Part shown: positions 53,501 to 64,000 of the stretch, one piece after another | Position numbering within the stretch: position 1 is the first letter of the stretch | Layout: every line of letters begins with the position of its first letter | Notes under the pieces: model-generated | Database searches by the model: none | What the model saw: the letters and a program-made list of their open reading frames with translations, nothing else | What the model was told of the DNA's origin: nothing | Translations under genes and position numbers: made by a program | DNA from: Raffaelea ambrosiae | Taxonomy: Eukaryota > Ascomycota > Sordariomycetes > Ophiostomatales > Ophiostomataceae | Assembly: GCA_002778195.1 (NCBI GenBank) | Contig: PCDI01000003.1 | Coordinates: forward strand, 2,873,913-2,937,912 | Direction: 5' to 3' | Length of the DNA: 64,000 nt

Positions 53501-56500
53501 GCCGGAATCTTCAATGGGCTCAAATTTGTTCTGCGCGTAAATCTCGCCGAGATAGGCCGTCAGAAGATCCCGCTTTGGCCTGCCAGGGATGACAACGCGG
53601 GGAAACACGACAATGGGCGTTTTGACGACCACGTCGAATCTGATGCGATTGTGGCTCTGCTGCAACTGCGTGGCCTGGTTGGCGGCGGCCTGGCGAGCGG
53701 CATTGTAGATGGCCTGCATCTTGCCAAACTTGACGAGAAAGTCAATGATCTTCCGGAATGGTTCCTCCATGAAGTTGACTTTGATGGATCCGGCACGCAA
53801 GAAGATGGACGAGTCGTAGCCAGGATACGTGTTGTGGTTCTCAGAGTCGAACGTCTCGTAGCGGAAATCGGCGAGGTCGTCGCCCTGGATGGTGATGAGC
53901 TTCCGCAACGACGAATTTTCAGAGACGCCCTGGTTGACGTCGTCGGTCAGGCTCAGATCGCCGAGTCGGGTGGAGACCCGCATGGTGCCGCCAAGCAGGA
54001 ACACAGCCACGTCGGCGTGGTTGAACGAGAGGGTTGCCAGTCGAATGCCGTCGTTGTTGAGAATCATGCGGATGCTCTTCAAATCGACCTTGACGCGGAT
54101 GGCACCAGCCTCGTTGCTCGGCGGCTCAATGACAGTAACCCGATCGTCGAGGGCGCCGTCAATTTGTCCATCGACGCCGCCCACGACGGATCCCTGAGCC
54201 TGCCCCTGGATGCCCGCATTGCCTGCATCTTCACCGCCGTTCGTAAAGGTGACGAGGATGAAGTCGAGCAGCGTCAGGAGGGTCTTGCGCGTCACAATGA
54301 TGTTGATGGTGGAAATGGCCACGTTCACATTCATCTCGACGCCCTCGTAGACAGGCATAAACTCGGGCGACTCCTTGTTAACACGCACAAATTTGACGTG
54401 CACCAGGGCGCGACGCTGCTGTCGGTCCTCGACATCGCCAGAGGAGACAATCGACTTGAACTCGACCGACGGGTTCGACACGAAGTCGTCCACAACCACA
54501 GAGGCCAGAGACACCTCGGCGGCCATGTCGTAGGGGCGGAGGTAAAAGTTGAGGTCAAAGTCGTGGGCGACAAGCTCCACGAGGAGAGAGTCGGGCTGCT
54601 GCATGTCCGGGTCGCTTCGATACAGCGAGCCGCGGAGCTCGTCGACGGCAAACGTGAACTGGAAGGTCTTCTGCTGCATCTTAAGCTGGTCACTAATAGA
54701 GCCGCCAGGGTTCGCGTCCTGGAAGTTGTCGTTGTCGTCCTCGTTGTCGTCGAGGACAATGGCCTTCTCCTGCGTTGGGGCGAGCGACAGCAACTGTGAG
54801 GGCGGCCGGTGGCTGTGTCTCCTGTGGGAACGGTTCGATGCAGAGCTAAGCAGTCGAGGACGGCCGACAAGCGAGCTGCGGCGCGAGCTACGGCGCGTGG
54901 ATCGTCCCGAGCCCGGGATCTCTGGCTGTGCGGGATCGCCGCCACCAATCTTGGGAATAGCAACGTCGATGATTCGCATCAAGCTCTTGTACTTCAAATC
55001 AGACACGGCCGCGTGGAGCACGGGCATCCGGCCCGACATCTTGACGCGGGTGAGGTTGGGCGCCTTGGGCAGGATGGAAATCTCGACAATGAAGTCGACG
55101 TTGATCTTCTCGACAATGTGGAAGCGCAGAGCGTCGTCTTTGGCGACCAGCTGGGCCTTGGTGTCTTCGATAGAGGGACCAATCAGCAGCTGGGTGGAGG
55201 TCAACTTGACAATGAAGCGGTCGTACATGAGGGACTCGAGCCGCTTGAAGTCCTCGTCGGTGAAGCTCTGCCTCTGCTTGGACTGGACGTCCTTCATGGT
55301 GTCCCTATCGACCAGCTCGCTGTTGACGCTGATGTGACCGGCGTCGAGAATGAGACAGGTCGACCTCTGCGTGGTGATGCTCTGGGGCACGATGATGAGC
55401 GGGGCCTGCAAGTCCAGCTTGGCGTTGATGGTCTTGTGCTCCTCGAGGGCAAACTCGAGACCCGCCCGCGTCTGCTCGCGCAAGCCCTCGACGGTGGCCC
55501 CGGCCGTCTCCATGAGCGCGCTGATGGACTCCATGTGGCGCTCGGGCGGCTTGAAGAACTCCCAGATGCCAACAACAAAGTTGGGGTTCCAGACAATCTC
55601 CAGCGGCTTCAGCTTGGCGGTGACTGCTATGTCGCCCTGGCCGTCGAGCGGGTGCTGCTCCACCTGAAACCGGAAGAAAGCCTCCTCCTCGGCCGGCTTG
55701 GTCTGCTCCAGCTCGCTGATGGACAGGCGCTTCTTCTTGATGCCCGTGCCGGGCGCGTCTTTGACACGCACGATCTCGGTGAAGAGACTCGCGGGCGTGG
55801 TGCCGTCGTTGACGCGAAGGCCGCCCAGGCCGAGGTCGAGCAGCAGAGAGTCTGGCCGCTGCAGGGTCTTGGCACTGAAGGCGTCGAAGTGCAGGCTGAG
55901 GAGATCCCTGAGATTGTGGCCGTGCGGGTTCTGGCGCAGCGTGAAGCTGCCCGTGTTAAGGGAGGCCTCGATCTGCAGCTTGATGGCATCGCGCGGGATG
56001 TCGACCTCGTCGGCCAAGGCCGCCTTTTCGTCCCACTCGATGGCTTCGTAGAGCTCCTGTCTCTGCTCTTCGGTGATCTGCGTGTTCTCCTCGGAATCGT
56101 CCACCGGCAGTTCGGCTGGCTTGGAGCCCCACATCCACGAGATCCAGCCCTGCTGCTGGTCTTGCTGCGCCGCCGGGTCTAGCTTCGGCTGGTTTTTAAG
56201 GGCCGCTGCGTTCTCCTTCTTCAGCTGGTTCCGCGCCAGAGAACGCCAGAACCGCAGGTCCTCGTATCCCAGCTTCCACTCCAGGCTCGACAGATCGTCT
56301 GTTTCCTCGGGAGTCAGCGGCTGCAGCTGCTTCTTCTTCTTGAACAGCTCAATGTATCTCCGGCGGTCGTCGCGCCGCTCGCGGAAGTAGTCCCAGGACC
56401 AGCGCCGGTTGCGCTCGTGGATCTTGCTCAGCACCGCGTCGCCCGCAAACTTGAACCATGCTCGTGGGGCCTCGAGCGGGCGCGTCCCCTTAGGCTGGTA

Positions 56501-57520
56501 CTTTTTGTATTCCTGGTGGCGGATGAAGTAGTGGAAGAGGTCGACCATCATCAGCGCGTCGCGGTACTGATGGTCATCCAGCACGACGCCGATCTCGTCG
56601 AAAATGAGATTCGCCTTGAGCTTGGGGGCACGCACATCGCCAGTCTTGTCGAGCTCGACCTTGGCCTGCCCGCTGACAGGCCGCAGAATGAACTGGTGGT
56701 TTGTTCGTCGGGACTCGATGCTGGCGACAGCCGTCTCGTCTACCGGCGTGGCCAGGCTCTCCGCCTTTGCAATCATCGCCTTGAATCGTTGCAGGATTTC
56801 GTCGTGCGGCATCTCCTCGTCGTCGGTCAAGGTGACTTCGCGGCCTGTTCCAATCAGCTCGGAGTCCGTGTTCCAGTACACGGCCAGGGCACCCAGGGTG
56901 ACCAGCTTGTGCGTCGCGGTGACAGCGGCCTGGATGAAGGCCGGACGCCAGCCATTGTCGGTGCTGACGGCGCTGAATTCCTCGAGCGTGACGCCCAGGG
57001 CAAAGGGGTGGCCTGGTGCCGAGATGGAGTCTTCGTAGCGCACGTGGATGTTCTTGACGGCAACCTGCAGGTTGTCGACAATTTTCGTGACTAGGCTCTG
57101 CGTGAAGCTCTGGCTCTTCTTCTGCTCCTCCTGGCTGAGACCCTCCTGAGATCTTTCCTTCAGAAGCTCGGCAGAGTCCAGCTTTTCCATCTTCAGTCTC
57201 TGCTTGCGACGCTCCTCCTCCTCTTCATTGTATTGGGCCTCCTCCTTGGGCGAGGCCAGGAGGAAGACATCCTCGATCTGGACCTTGACGGGTGCGCCGC
57301 TGAGATTGGACCAGGGAATCGTAAGCGTGAGCTGGCCCAGGTGGCCCTCGACAACGTTGATGGGAAGCTTCAGCTGGTCGAGCGCCTCCCTTCGAAGCTC
57401 GAGATCGCGGAGCTTGACGTCGCCAGACCAAATTCCGACCTTGAGCTGGGTTGGGTCGAAGTTCTTTACGTACATGCCAAGGAAGCGGTTAAGCAACCCG
57501 GCGACGAGTCCCTCCAACAT
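47513..57520 (-). CDS. vps13: Vacuolar protein sorting-associated protein 13 (bridge-like lipid transfer)
   Basis: Two exons, 57520-50814 and 50717-47513, 3303 residues. It begins with the chorein domain (MLEGLVAGLLNRFLGMYVKN, then IWSGDVKLRDLELRREALDQ and IPWSNLSGAPVKVQIEDVFL) and continues as a long beta-groove rod. The middle holds the VAB/SHR-BD region; the splice joins GHPLVQ to NYPYMKIKLSAPIVLENLLP. The C-terminal part has the ATG2-C-like helices (GLFNNISSGITDIFYEPYQG and LGIGLARGAASFVKKSVYGV) and a PH-like end (AKERTGMSITLRGNMNGP). The protein moves phospholipids at contact sites between ER, vacuole, mitochondria and endosomes. The size matches the family. Only one 96-bp intron interrupts nearly 10 kb of coding sequence. 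A low-complexity Ser/Arg/His insert follows the repeat region near residue 900. Confidence 0.96.
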
Positions 57521-58530
57521 GGTGCCGGACTAGGGGGTTGGCACGGGGGGGGTGATGCTGGACGGAATTGAAGGTCGAGGGCGGGGGTGCATACGAAGAC
57601 TTCGGGCCATGGCGCTTTGCCTGATGATGTTTTGGGGCCTATCCTTTTCAAGCTGCCTGGCAGTTCTCACTGTGGCGGTGCGATAACGCTGGAAACGGCA
57701 GGGGCGACCGGGGTGGGGTCGTGTCTCAGTGTATTACGTCACCAAGCAAGGAGGGTGTTTGGTTCCTGCTTTTTGCTTTTACAACTAAGCAAAAACAAGT
57801 GAATTCGCAGGTACAGCAGATCGAATGGGGAAAGAGCCTGGAAGCACTGCATGCAGCCATTGGGGCCATTACGCAATGACTGGGGGTATTCGGTGTGGTA
57901 TTGATTAGAAAATATAACAGGTTAACGAAGTTCAATAGAAGAAAAGCAATAACGAGCCGTGCTTTTAATTTCTTTTACAGGCGCATCCGCCCCTCTTTAT
58001 ATACTCCATAGCTAGCTGTAAAACTAACTGTGTGAATTAACTGTGAGCTTAATACAGCCTTATGCCAAGACACCCATGCAGGCTCGTTTTTACATTGCCT
58101 CGCATTCGAGCCAGCTGCCCTGAGGCGGTTTGACAAAGGGGTTTGCTCGGGCGTGGTTAGTGAGAGTCCGAGACGCTCACTGAAGCTAAGACACGATGGC
58201 TAGTCTAAGCTCTCATAAGGGCCCACGGTGATGGGGTAAAACACTACACGAACTCTTAGGCGGCCAGACCAGTCGTACTTTTTGAGCCCATAACACTCAA
58301 TGCCGACCGAACAAATTCACGTTGGTCAAGCGAGAATCGTCTCGCCCCGTACACGTAATACTTTAAGCACGCTATTAAGCTTTTATATATATTTTTTTCT
58401 CTCGATAGGATAGCCAAAGGAAAAATCAAACTTCATTCCATTTTCTTTCATTGCGTGTCATCACAAACTGTACATATACATTAATGTATCGCTATGACTA
58501 TGAGATATGCCACCAGTCGTCCCGTCTACA
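57521..58530. other. Intergenic region, vps13 promoter and stu2 3' flank
   Basis: Both neighbours are on minus. It is AT-rich at 57890-58030 and 58370-58450, with a C-rich stretch mirrored as G at 57530-57560. No gene or motif is called. Confidence 0.55.
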
Positions 58531-61506
58531 TTATCCTCTCCTGATCCCCTGCTTGGCCTGTGATGGTATATTGGTTAGTACGTGGATCTCACCAAATGGG
58601 ACACTGGGGCTGGGACACCGGGAAACGAGTATCGTATGGACTCACCTTCATCTGTTCAATCCGTGCTTTCAACTGATTCGTCACCTCCGCTGCGCGTTTC
58701 CAGCTCTCCTGTCCGCCTGCACCAGAACCACCAGCCGCGCTACCGCTGCTGTGACCGACGCCGGCGTGGTGGTGGCTCGCAACATGGTAGCTCGAGCTGG
58801 AGCCCGAACCGCTGCCGTAGCCGCCCATCGCCGAAGATGTCGCCTCGTCAATCGGCATGTCTCTCCGCAGACCCCGTGCTGGGCTACCGCGCCCGCTGCC
58901 GCTGGTGTCGAGCTTGCTCCGCGGATATGTCGTCTCGCCGTTCTCCTTCTCCTCCGACAGTGTGCTAGCAAAGCTCATGCGGTTGCGTCCACCACCCGCG
59001 CTGCCACTGGCTATGCTGCCAGGATATCCGCCACCACTGCCGCCGTCCCGATAGATACCGGCATCGTCGTGTGTGGGCGACATGAGACCAGGACTGGCAA
59101 GGCCGTAGTCGGCACCGCCATTGTGGCTGGCAGCCTCAGCCTTACTGAGGGCCCGCTTGAGCCGGTCCAGTTCGCGACGCAGACGCTCGTTGGTCTGCTC
59201 AGCCGCCTCGGCATCACTGCGGGCACGCACCAGCTGTGTCTCCTTGGCCTTGATGCTGAGAACATCGCGGGTGTGGTCTTCGATGAGGCCGGCGTTCTGG
59301 TTCTTGAGCTCCTGGATCTCCGACATGAACTTGGACCGCTCGTGCCGGAAGTCCTCAACCTGCCGCAGGAGCCGCTCGTTGGAGACGCGCAGCTCCTCGA
59401 GCTCAGCACGCTCCAGCGCTGTCAGGCCGGACATGGGAGTGGGTGAGGCCGGTGCCGCAATTGGCGCAGCAGCTGCTGCTGATGGCTTTGCCAGAGACCG
59501 CGACGCCAACCCGCCGCGTCCCATACCTATCCGTGGTCTCGGTGCTGGTGTCGTCGGTTCTGGGTCCTCTTCCACAGGCGGAGACACGACTTGTCGCCGC
59601 GGTGACATGCTGCTTGGGCCCGCCAGGGTGCGTTTCTGTGGTGCCTTGATGCCGCCAATAGCGGACGACTTTGGCATACCGAGTTTGCTGGCGCCCGGTG
59701 CGGCTCGAGATGTTGGCTGTGGTGCGAGTGGCTCGTCTGCTGGGGGAGCGGCTGCTGCCGCTGGTGCGGCACCAGACCTCTTCAGGGGTGACGGTCCCTT
59801 TCTCATACCTGTCGCCAGCTTCTTGGGAGGACCGCCAGCTCTTGGGGCTGCTGCCGGGGCTGCCTTGGGCTGTGGCTTGGGCTTGGGCTTCTCCTTGGCC
59901 TTCACCTCTGCCGTCTCGTAAAACTCCTTGATCTTTGTTTTCCGGATGTCGTCCAAGCCCTCCAGATGAGGGTTCATGGCTCTTTCGCCAATGATTTTCA
60001 TGACTGTACCCAACACTTGCGCACCGCCCGACCGCAGAACCTCGCTCGACTCGGACAACAATTTCTTAGCTGACTCGACAATGGAGGCTATTTCCTGCTT
60101 GCTGGGCACGTCGCGGGTTGTGGACAGACACCTAACAAGGAACTTCATCGTGCCCTCCTTGACCTGGGGGTTTTTGTGCGAAAGGAATGTTGTGATATCT
60201 TCGAGGCATTCCGTCAGGTCTGTTGCCAGGAACACCTGGTCGAGTGCAGCACCGAGCGCTTCGGCCACAGACTGCTTCTTCTCCTTGAGTCGCTCCATGA
60301 TCGGCTGCATCACGATTGTCCGGTACTTCCCGTAGCTTCTCCGCAGGCCCTTGGCCAGGACCTCAATGCACTGCGCAGCCTGCGTGACCACGGCCACGTT
60401 GGCGTCCTTCATCAGCTTGGCCAGACAGCGGTTGACCTCGTTGAAGTCGGCGTCTTTGATGCGCGGCACGTTGACCACACCGTACAGCGCGTCCACCGCT
60501 TCTTTGCGCTCCTTCCACTTTGATGAGGCCACGTTCTCGTAGAAGCTTCCAGGTATGCTCTTCAGCACATCCTGCGGTTCCGCCAAGTCAAACGCGTCCA
60601 TCTCTGCCGGCTCGTCGTCTCCGAACTCCTCGTCGCCCATGTCGCCGTCCCCGCCACCACCCGTGGCTGATGCCTTGGCTTGTGCCTCCTGTTGCGACCG
60701 GAGTAGCCGCTCCTGCTTGGGCATCTCATTGGAGGCCTTGATCTTCTCGAACTGCGCCTCGAGCTCGTTCTGCTGTGTGGGCTTCAGGTCGCCCCAGAAC
60801 ATCGGCTTCATCGCTTCGCGCAGCCATCGGTAGAACTCGACCGCCAGTTTGGTCGCCTCGGCACGAACATTTTTGTCGGCGTGGCCAAACGCTTTGGGCA
60901 GGGCTTTGAGGGCAGGCTTTGGGTCGACAATCTTGCAGCCATAGTTGTGGTATATTGCGGTCAGAGACGCCAGGCAAGCTGCGATCACCTTGGGCTGCTT
61001 CGCGGACAGGGACGGGAGGATGTCTTCGATGACGGGGCCGGACACGTCGAGCTCGATGTAGAGCAGCAGCGCCTCGAGCGCGGACGCCTTGGTTGCTGCG
61101 CGTGTAGACGACAGGCCCTTTTCGACCAGGCCGTTGATGGTGTGGCCTCGCGACCGCACACAAGCTTCGTGACCGCCAAACTTGAGAAATGCACAGAGCG
61201 CTGCCACGCCTTCTTGCTGTGCCGCCACGTTCGAGTCTACGACGGCGCCCTTCCACAGGCTAGGATCCTGCAGGAAGGGCCGGAAGGCTGGGTCGCTCTC
61301 GTCGGGCGTCGCTTCGAACTGTTTTGCAGCATCTTCGTACGCTTGCTTGCGAACTTTCCAAACCTGTTACAAAGAGCGCGTTAGTTTGGTCCCTGACCGC
61401 TCCAGACGCGAGCTATGTCCCGTTTCTCTCCGGATTGGCGGCGTACCTTGTGCACAAAGCGGTCTGAAAGGGGCAGAGAGCTGAAGTCTTCTTCTTGGTC
61501 TGCCAT
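58531..61506 (-). CDS. stu2: Stu2/XMAP215-family microtubule polymerase (Alp14-like)
   Basis: Three exons, 61506-61447, 61363-58646 and 58557-58531, 934 residues. Exon 1 gives MADQEEDFSSLPLSDRFVHK and joins to VWKVRKQAYEDAAKQFEA, the first helix pair of TOG1. Further TOG1 runs are KASALEALLLYIELD and LPKAFGHADKNVRAEATKLA. TOG2 starts at SKWKERKEAVDALYGVV and includes TFLSHKNPQVKEGTMKFLVR. A basic Lys/Pro/Ala linker (KAKEKPKPKPQPK) is the expected microtubule-lattice binding segment, followed by a coiled coil at about residues 668-762 that dimerises the protein. The final 27-bp exon supplies AKQGIRRG after RIEQMK; without it the frame runs into an unrelated tail. Two TOG domains plus a coiled coil is the fungal architecture. 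It acts at microtubule plus ends, kinetochores and spindle poles. Confidence 0.93.
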
Positions 61507-63652
61507 GGTTGCTGTTGTCGCGTGCGTAAAGATGACAATAGGGCATCAATATCGCGACAGTTAAAATTTGGCGATTTGTTTGGCTGGGCAGACGTTGGCA
61601 TGGCAGGGTCCATCCACCCCACAATTGGCTGCCGCCGCTGTCAGGTGATTTCGAGACACGGCCCCGCGTAGTCATACATTTGATTGGGTCTGTGCAGGAT
61701 AAATAATACATTGAGATTGGCGCGTCTCCCACACAGCTAAGGGTACATATTTAGCGTATAAAGGTCACACTACAAAGGGCTGCATCCATCGAAATGTAAA
61801 CAAACCTGCGACCCAGAAGGGCCTGATCTAGTTTGGCAAATGGTAGTGATTTACACGTAGCAGCGGTCTCTCATTAAGCCACACAGACTGATCTTCGGTG
61901 TTTTTCTCTCTCTTTTAATACGATGGCTTTCTAGTTGATGGCGTTTTTGTTATGTTTGGGTTTTTCGGCGTTGGTTTTTTTTTCTTTTTTTTCTTGGGGC
62001 GAGGAAACCAAATAATTTCCATTTTGGCACCTGGCACCTGGCACCAGCAGCTGTAGCAAAGTCGCATTTGTGACATATCAGCTTTGACTGCTCCAAGAGT
62101 ATCCCATATCTCAAGAAGAGAATTCCCAGCTCGCAGTTTGCGAGACTTGATACTTAAGGCAGTGGATTCTAAGCCAGGCAGGAAATATTTCCGGGAGGAA
62201 ATCTGGCAATATGGCGAGGGCACTGCAATATTGATGGTCCATGGAAGTGTCTCCAAATATTCCGAAGAACTTTGTGTCCATTTTGTCAGGTTTCTCTGGT
62301 ATGCCGAGATTCGGAGACCTCAGTCGTTTTCTGGCCCTGTTGTGCCGGATAATTTAAAATCTACGTACATAATCACGAAAATAAGAAAAAATACGAAAAA
62401 AATACGAAAAAAATATGGGAAAATAGAAGAATATTGAATTTAAAGAATATCAGCTAGAAGAATGGTACTGAAAGCAAGGTAGCAGGGAAAATATTTAAAA
62501 AAGGAAGTACAAATAGAAATCGGCCCAAAGTTAAACAACCGGACAGCCAACTAGAGAAAGAAGTCCAAACTCGACATGCGTCTCCTCGATTCTTTACTAA
62601 GATTCAACAACAATGGACTCTATCAGATAACACAAGATTTCCCGTTGCAGTGAACAGCCACGGGCATATTTTTAATCAAACCCACACTGTAGACCTTTTC
62701 GCTGCGACTCCTTGGCGGCAGAATAGCCTCGTACATCCTTGTTTCGGACATCGAGCCAATGCCGTGTCTGTTGAAAATAGCTGCCTCGCCGCGTGCCACG
62801 GCTTTTCTTGGGAACACCTGTGCACCTGTGCATTGATTTGCTACGTGGATCGTCCGTTTGCGGCTCTTTTTGAAAACGGGAACGTATCACAGAGCATGCA
62901 CGGGCACTCGCCTTCTCTTCTTTGTTGGCTCCCACCCTCTCCACCTCTAACCAGGCAACTCGGGTAAATGGCAGCGGCAGTCTATTTCTGTAGCAAGAAA
63001 AAAAAAAGCAATCTCATGCCTACCGAGCCGCCCATCTTCCGCACTTCTCTTGGCGTTTTGCCGAGAGCTTCGAGAATGCTTCCTCTGAAAGTTTCCATGG
63101 CAGCTTCCACGAGCTGTATCACTGACCAAGAAACATATATTGACAACAGATCCTTCGTCGTTCAACGGCAGAATGCCGGCCCCCCAAAAACATCCAAGAA
63201 CGTCATGGTCGAAGAATATCACGGAATTCGGCAACGGGTCGATGATGCGAGTTTTTGCTGCTGACCTGCCCACCAGACAGACCATGGAACGGCACGACAT
63301 ATTGCTCAGCCCTTCTGATGTTCTGCGCCGGGCAATCTCTTCCAGCTTATCCACGCTTTAAAAAGGAGCCCCTAAATAAGCCGTAGGACATGTGTCTGCC
63401 CTGTCTATTTCTGGACTCGGATATATTTGAAAGGCCTATTGACAGCTTGTTCACTTCTCCTCAAACCGACCAGGCCAGACTCGTATCCCCAAGCCAACAC
63501 ATAGAAAAAAAGAGCCTACCGGTGATTATTCTGCTGGTCTTGTTCCTCGAATACAACACCTTGCTCTACCCTAGACCATAATCATCGTTCTTGCTTTCAT
63601 TGGGGTCTGCTTGACACGTCTACGAAAATCGACTCCAGTCTACACATCCATC
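61507..63652. other. Long divergent intergenic region
   Basis: 2.1 kb between stu2 (minus) and the alpha/beta-hydrolase gene (plus). A/T-rich at 62340-62640, including A-rich TACG repeats at about 62385-62420. An open minus frame at 62947-63354 has no ATG and no domain. The promoter of the hydrolase gene should lie at the right end. Confidence 0.5.
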
Positions 63653-64000
63653 ATGGCCATCGTCTCCCGTGACGAATCTGGCCAACCGCTGCCACCCAGT
63701 GACGCGGCAGCAAACAGAGCCATGAAACGAAAATGCGAGGTCCCGCCGTTCTCGAAGAAGCTCGAGTTCGCCATCCACATGTATACCTTGCAGACGGTCC
63801 TGTCGATACCTTTGTGGTACCGCGGATGGATGGAGTACTTTTATCCACCGTCGCGTGGGCCCGACATTGTCAAGAGCTACGACTGCAGACCAAACCTGCC
63901 AATACGGTAAGCCACGAGAGACAGATTCGTCACCACCACACACACGGAGAGAGACACACTGACACCGAAGCAGCATCTTCTTCCCCGCCGACTACGACCA
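63653..64000 (+). CDS. Alpha/beta-hydrolase-fold protein, N-terminal part (runs off the window)
   Basis: Two exons are visible, 63653-63906 and 63974 to the window edge. The protein starts MAIVSRDESGQPLPPSDAAA, has a hydrophobic stretch (MYTLQTVLSIPLWYRGWMEYF), and the 67-bp intron joins NLPIR to IFFPADYDQ, which resembles the R-I-F-x-P strand at the start of PF07859-type esterases (hormone-sensitive-lipase-like). The catalytic HGGG, GxSxG, Asp and His are beyond the edge, so the family call is tentative. ATG 63653 (ATCATGGCC) has a better context than the in-frame ATG at 63611. Confidence 0.6.

Noticed and set aside
62947..63354. A 135-codon minus frame.
   Set aside because: No ATG start, no splice partner and no domain.

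Overview
The window is about 64 kb of nuclear DNA from a filamentous ascomycete, probably a Sordariomycete. The evidence is short GT-AG introns (mostly 50-155 bp) with CTAAC-like branch sites, fungal-specific families (Zn2Cys6 regulators, DHA1/ACS-type MFS carriers, NmrA-like and DUF885 proteins) and orthologues of conserved fungal housekeeping genes. I see no transposon, tRNA, rRNA, CRISPR or viral element. All gene models were assembled by eye by joining reading frames across splice sites, so exon ends are predictions.

Left half (1-37 kb), accessory and metabolic. The window opens with the tail of an MFS carrier. A small gene group follows: an ACS/allantoate-permease-like carrier (548-2264, minus) divergent from an FMN-dependent alpha-hydroxy-acid oxidase (3079-4329, plus), which converges on a Zn2Cys6 regulator (4446-6296, minus). 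Next come an ornithine-aminotransferase-like enzyme with altered pocket residues (7509-8922), a secreted, membrane-anchored arylsulfotransferase-like protein (9324-11177), an F-box-like protein with an Asp/Asn microsatellite (11843-13174), a second ACS carrier (14399-16249), a DHA1 drug-type exporter (18375-20160), a DUF885 metallopeptidase-like protein (20647-22380), an NmrA-like protein (22529-23631, minus), a secreted GH3 beta-glucosidase (24219-26676, minus), a second DHA1 exporter (27847-29575, minus) divergent from a Zn2Cys6 regulator (30065-32427), an unrecognised 783-residue protein (32772-35212) and a sugar porter (35307-36990, minus). Six MFS genes lie within 37 kb.

Right half (38.5-61.5 kb), conserved cell biology. 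It holds a SIT4-phosphatase-associated SAPS protein (38524-43851, minus), a small secreted cysteine-containing protein (46296-46733), VPS13, a bridge-like lipid-transfer protein of about 3300 residues (47513-57520, minus), and a Stu2/XMAP215 microtubule polymerase (58531-61506, minus). The window ends in the first exons of an alpha/beta-hydrolase (63653 onward).

The best leads are modest. They are the pocket changes in the aminotransferase and the flavin oxidase, the two transporter/regulator groupings, the small secreted protein with a minisatellite leader, the 887-bp SAPS intron that stays open for 94 codons, and the concentration of homopolymer tracts inside introns. I found no multi-gene system that I would call new with confidence.
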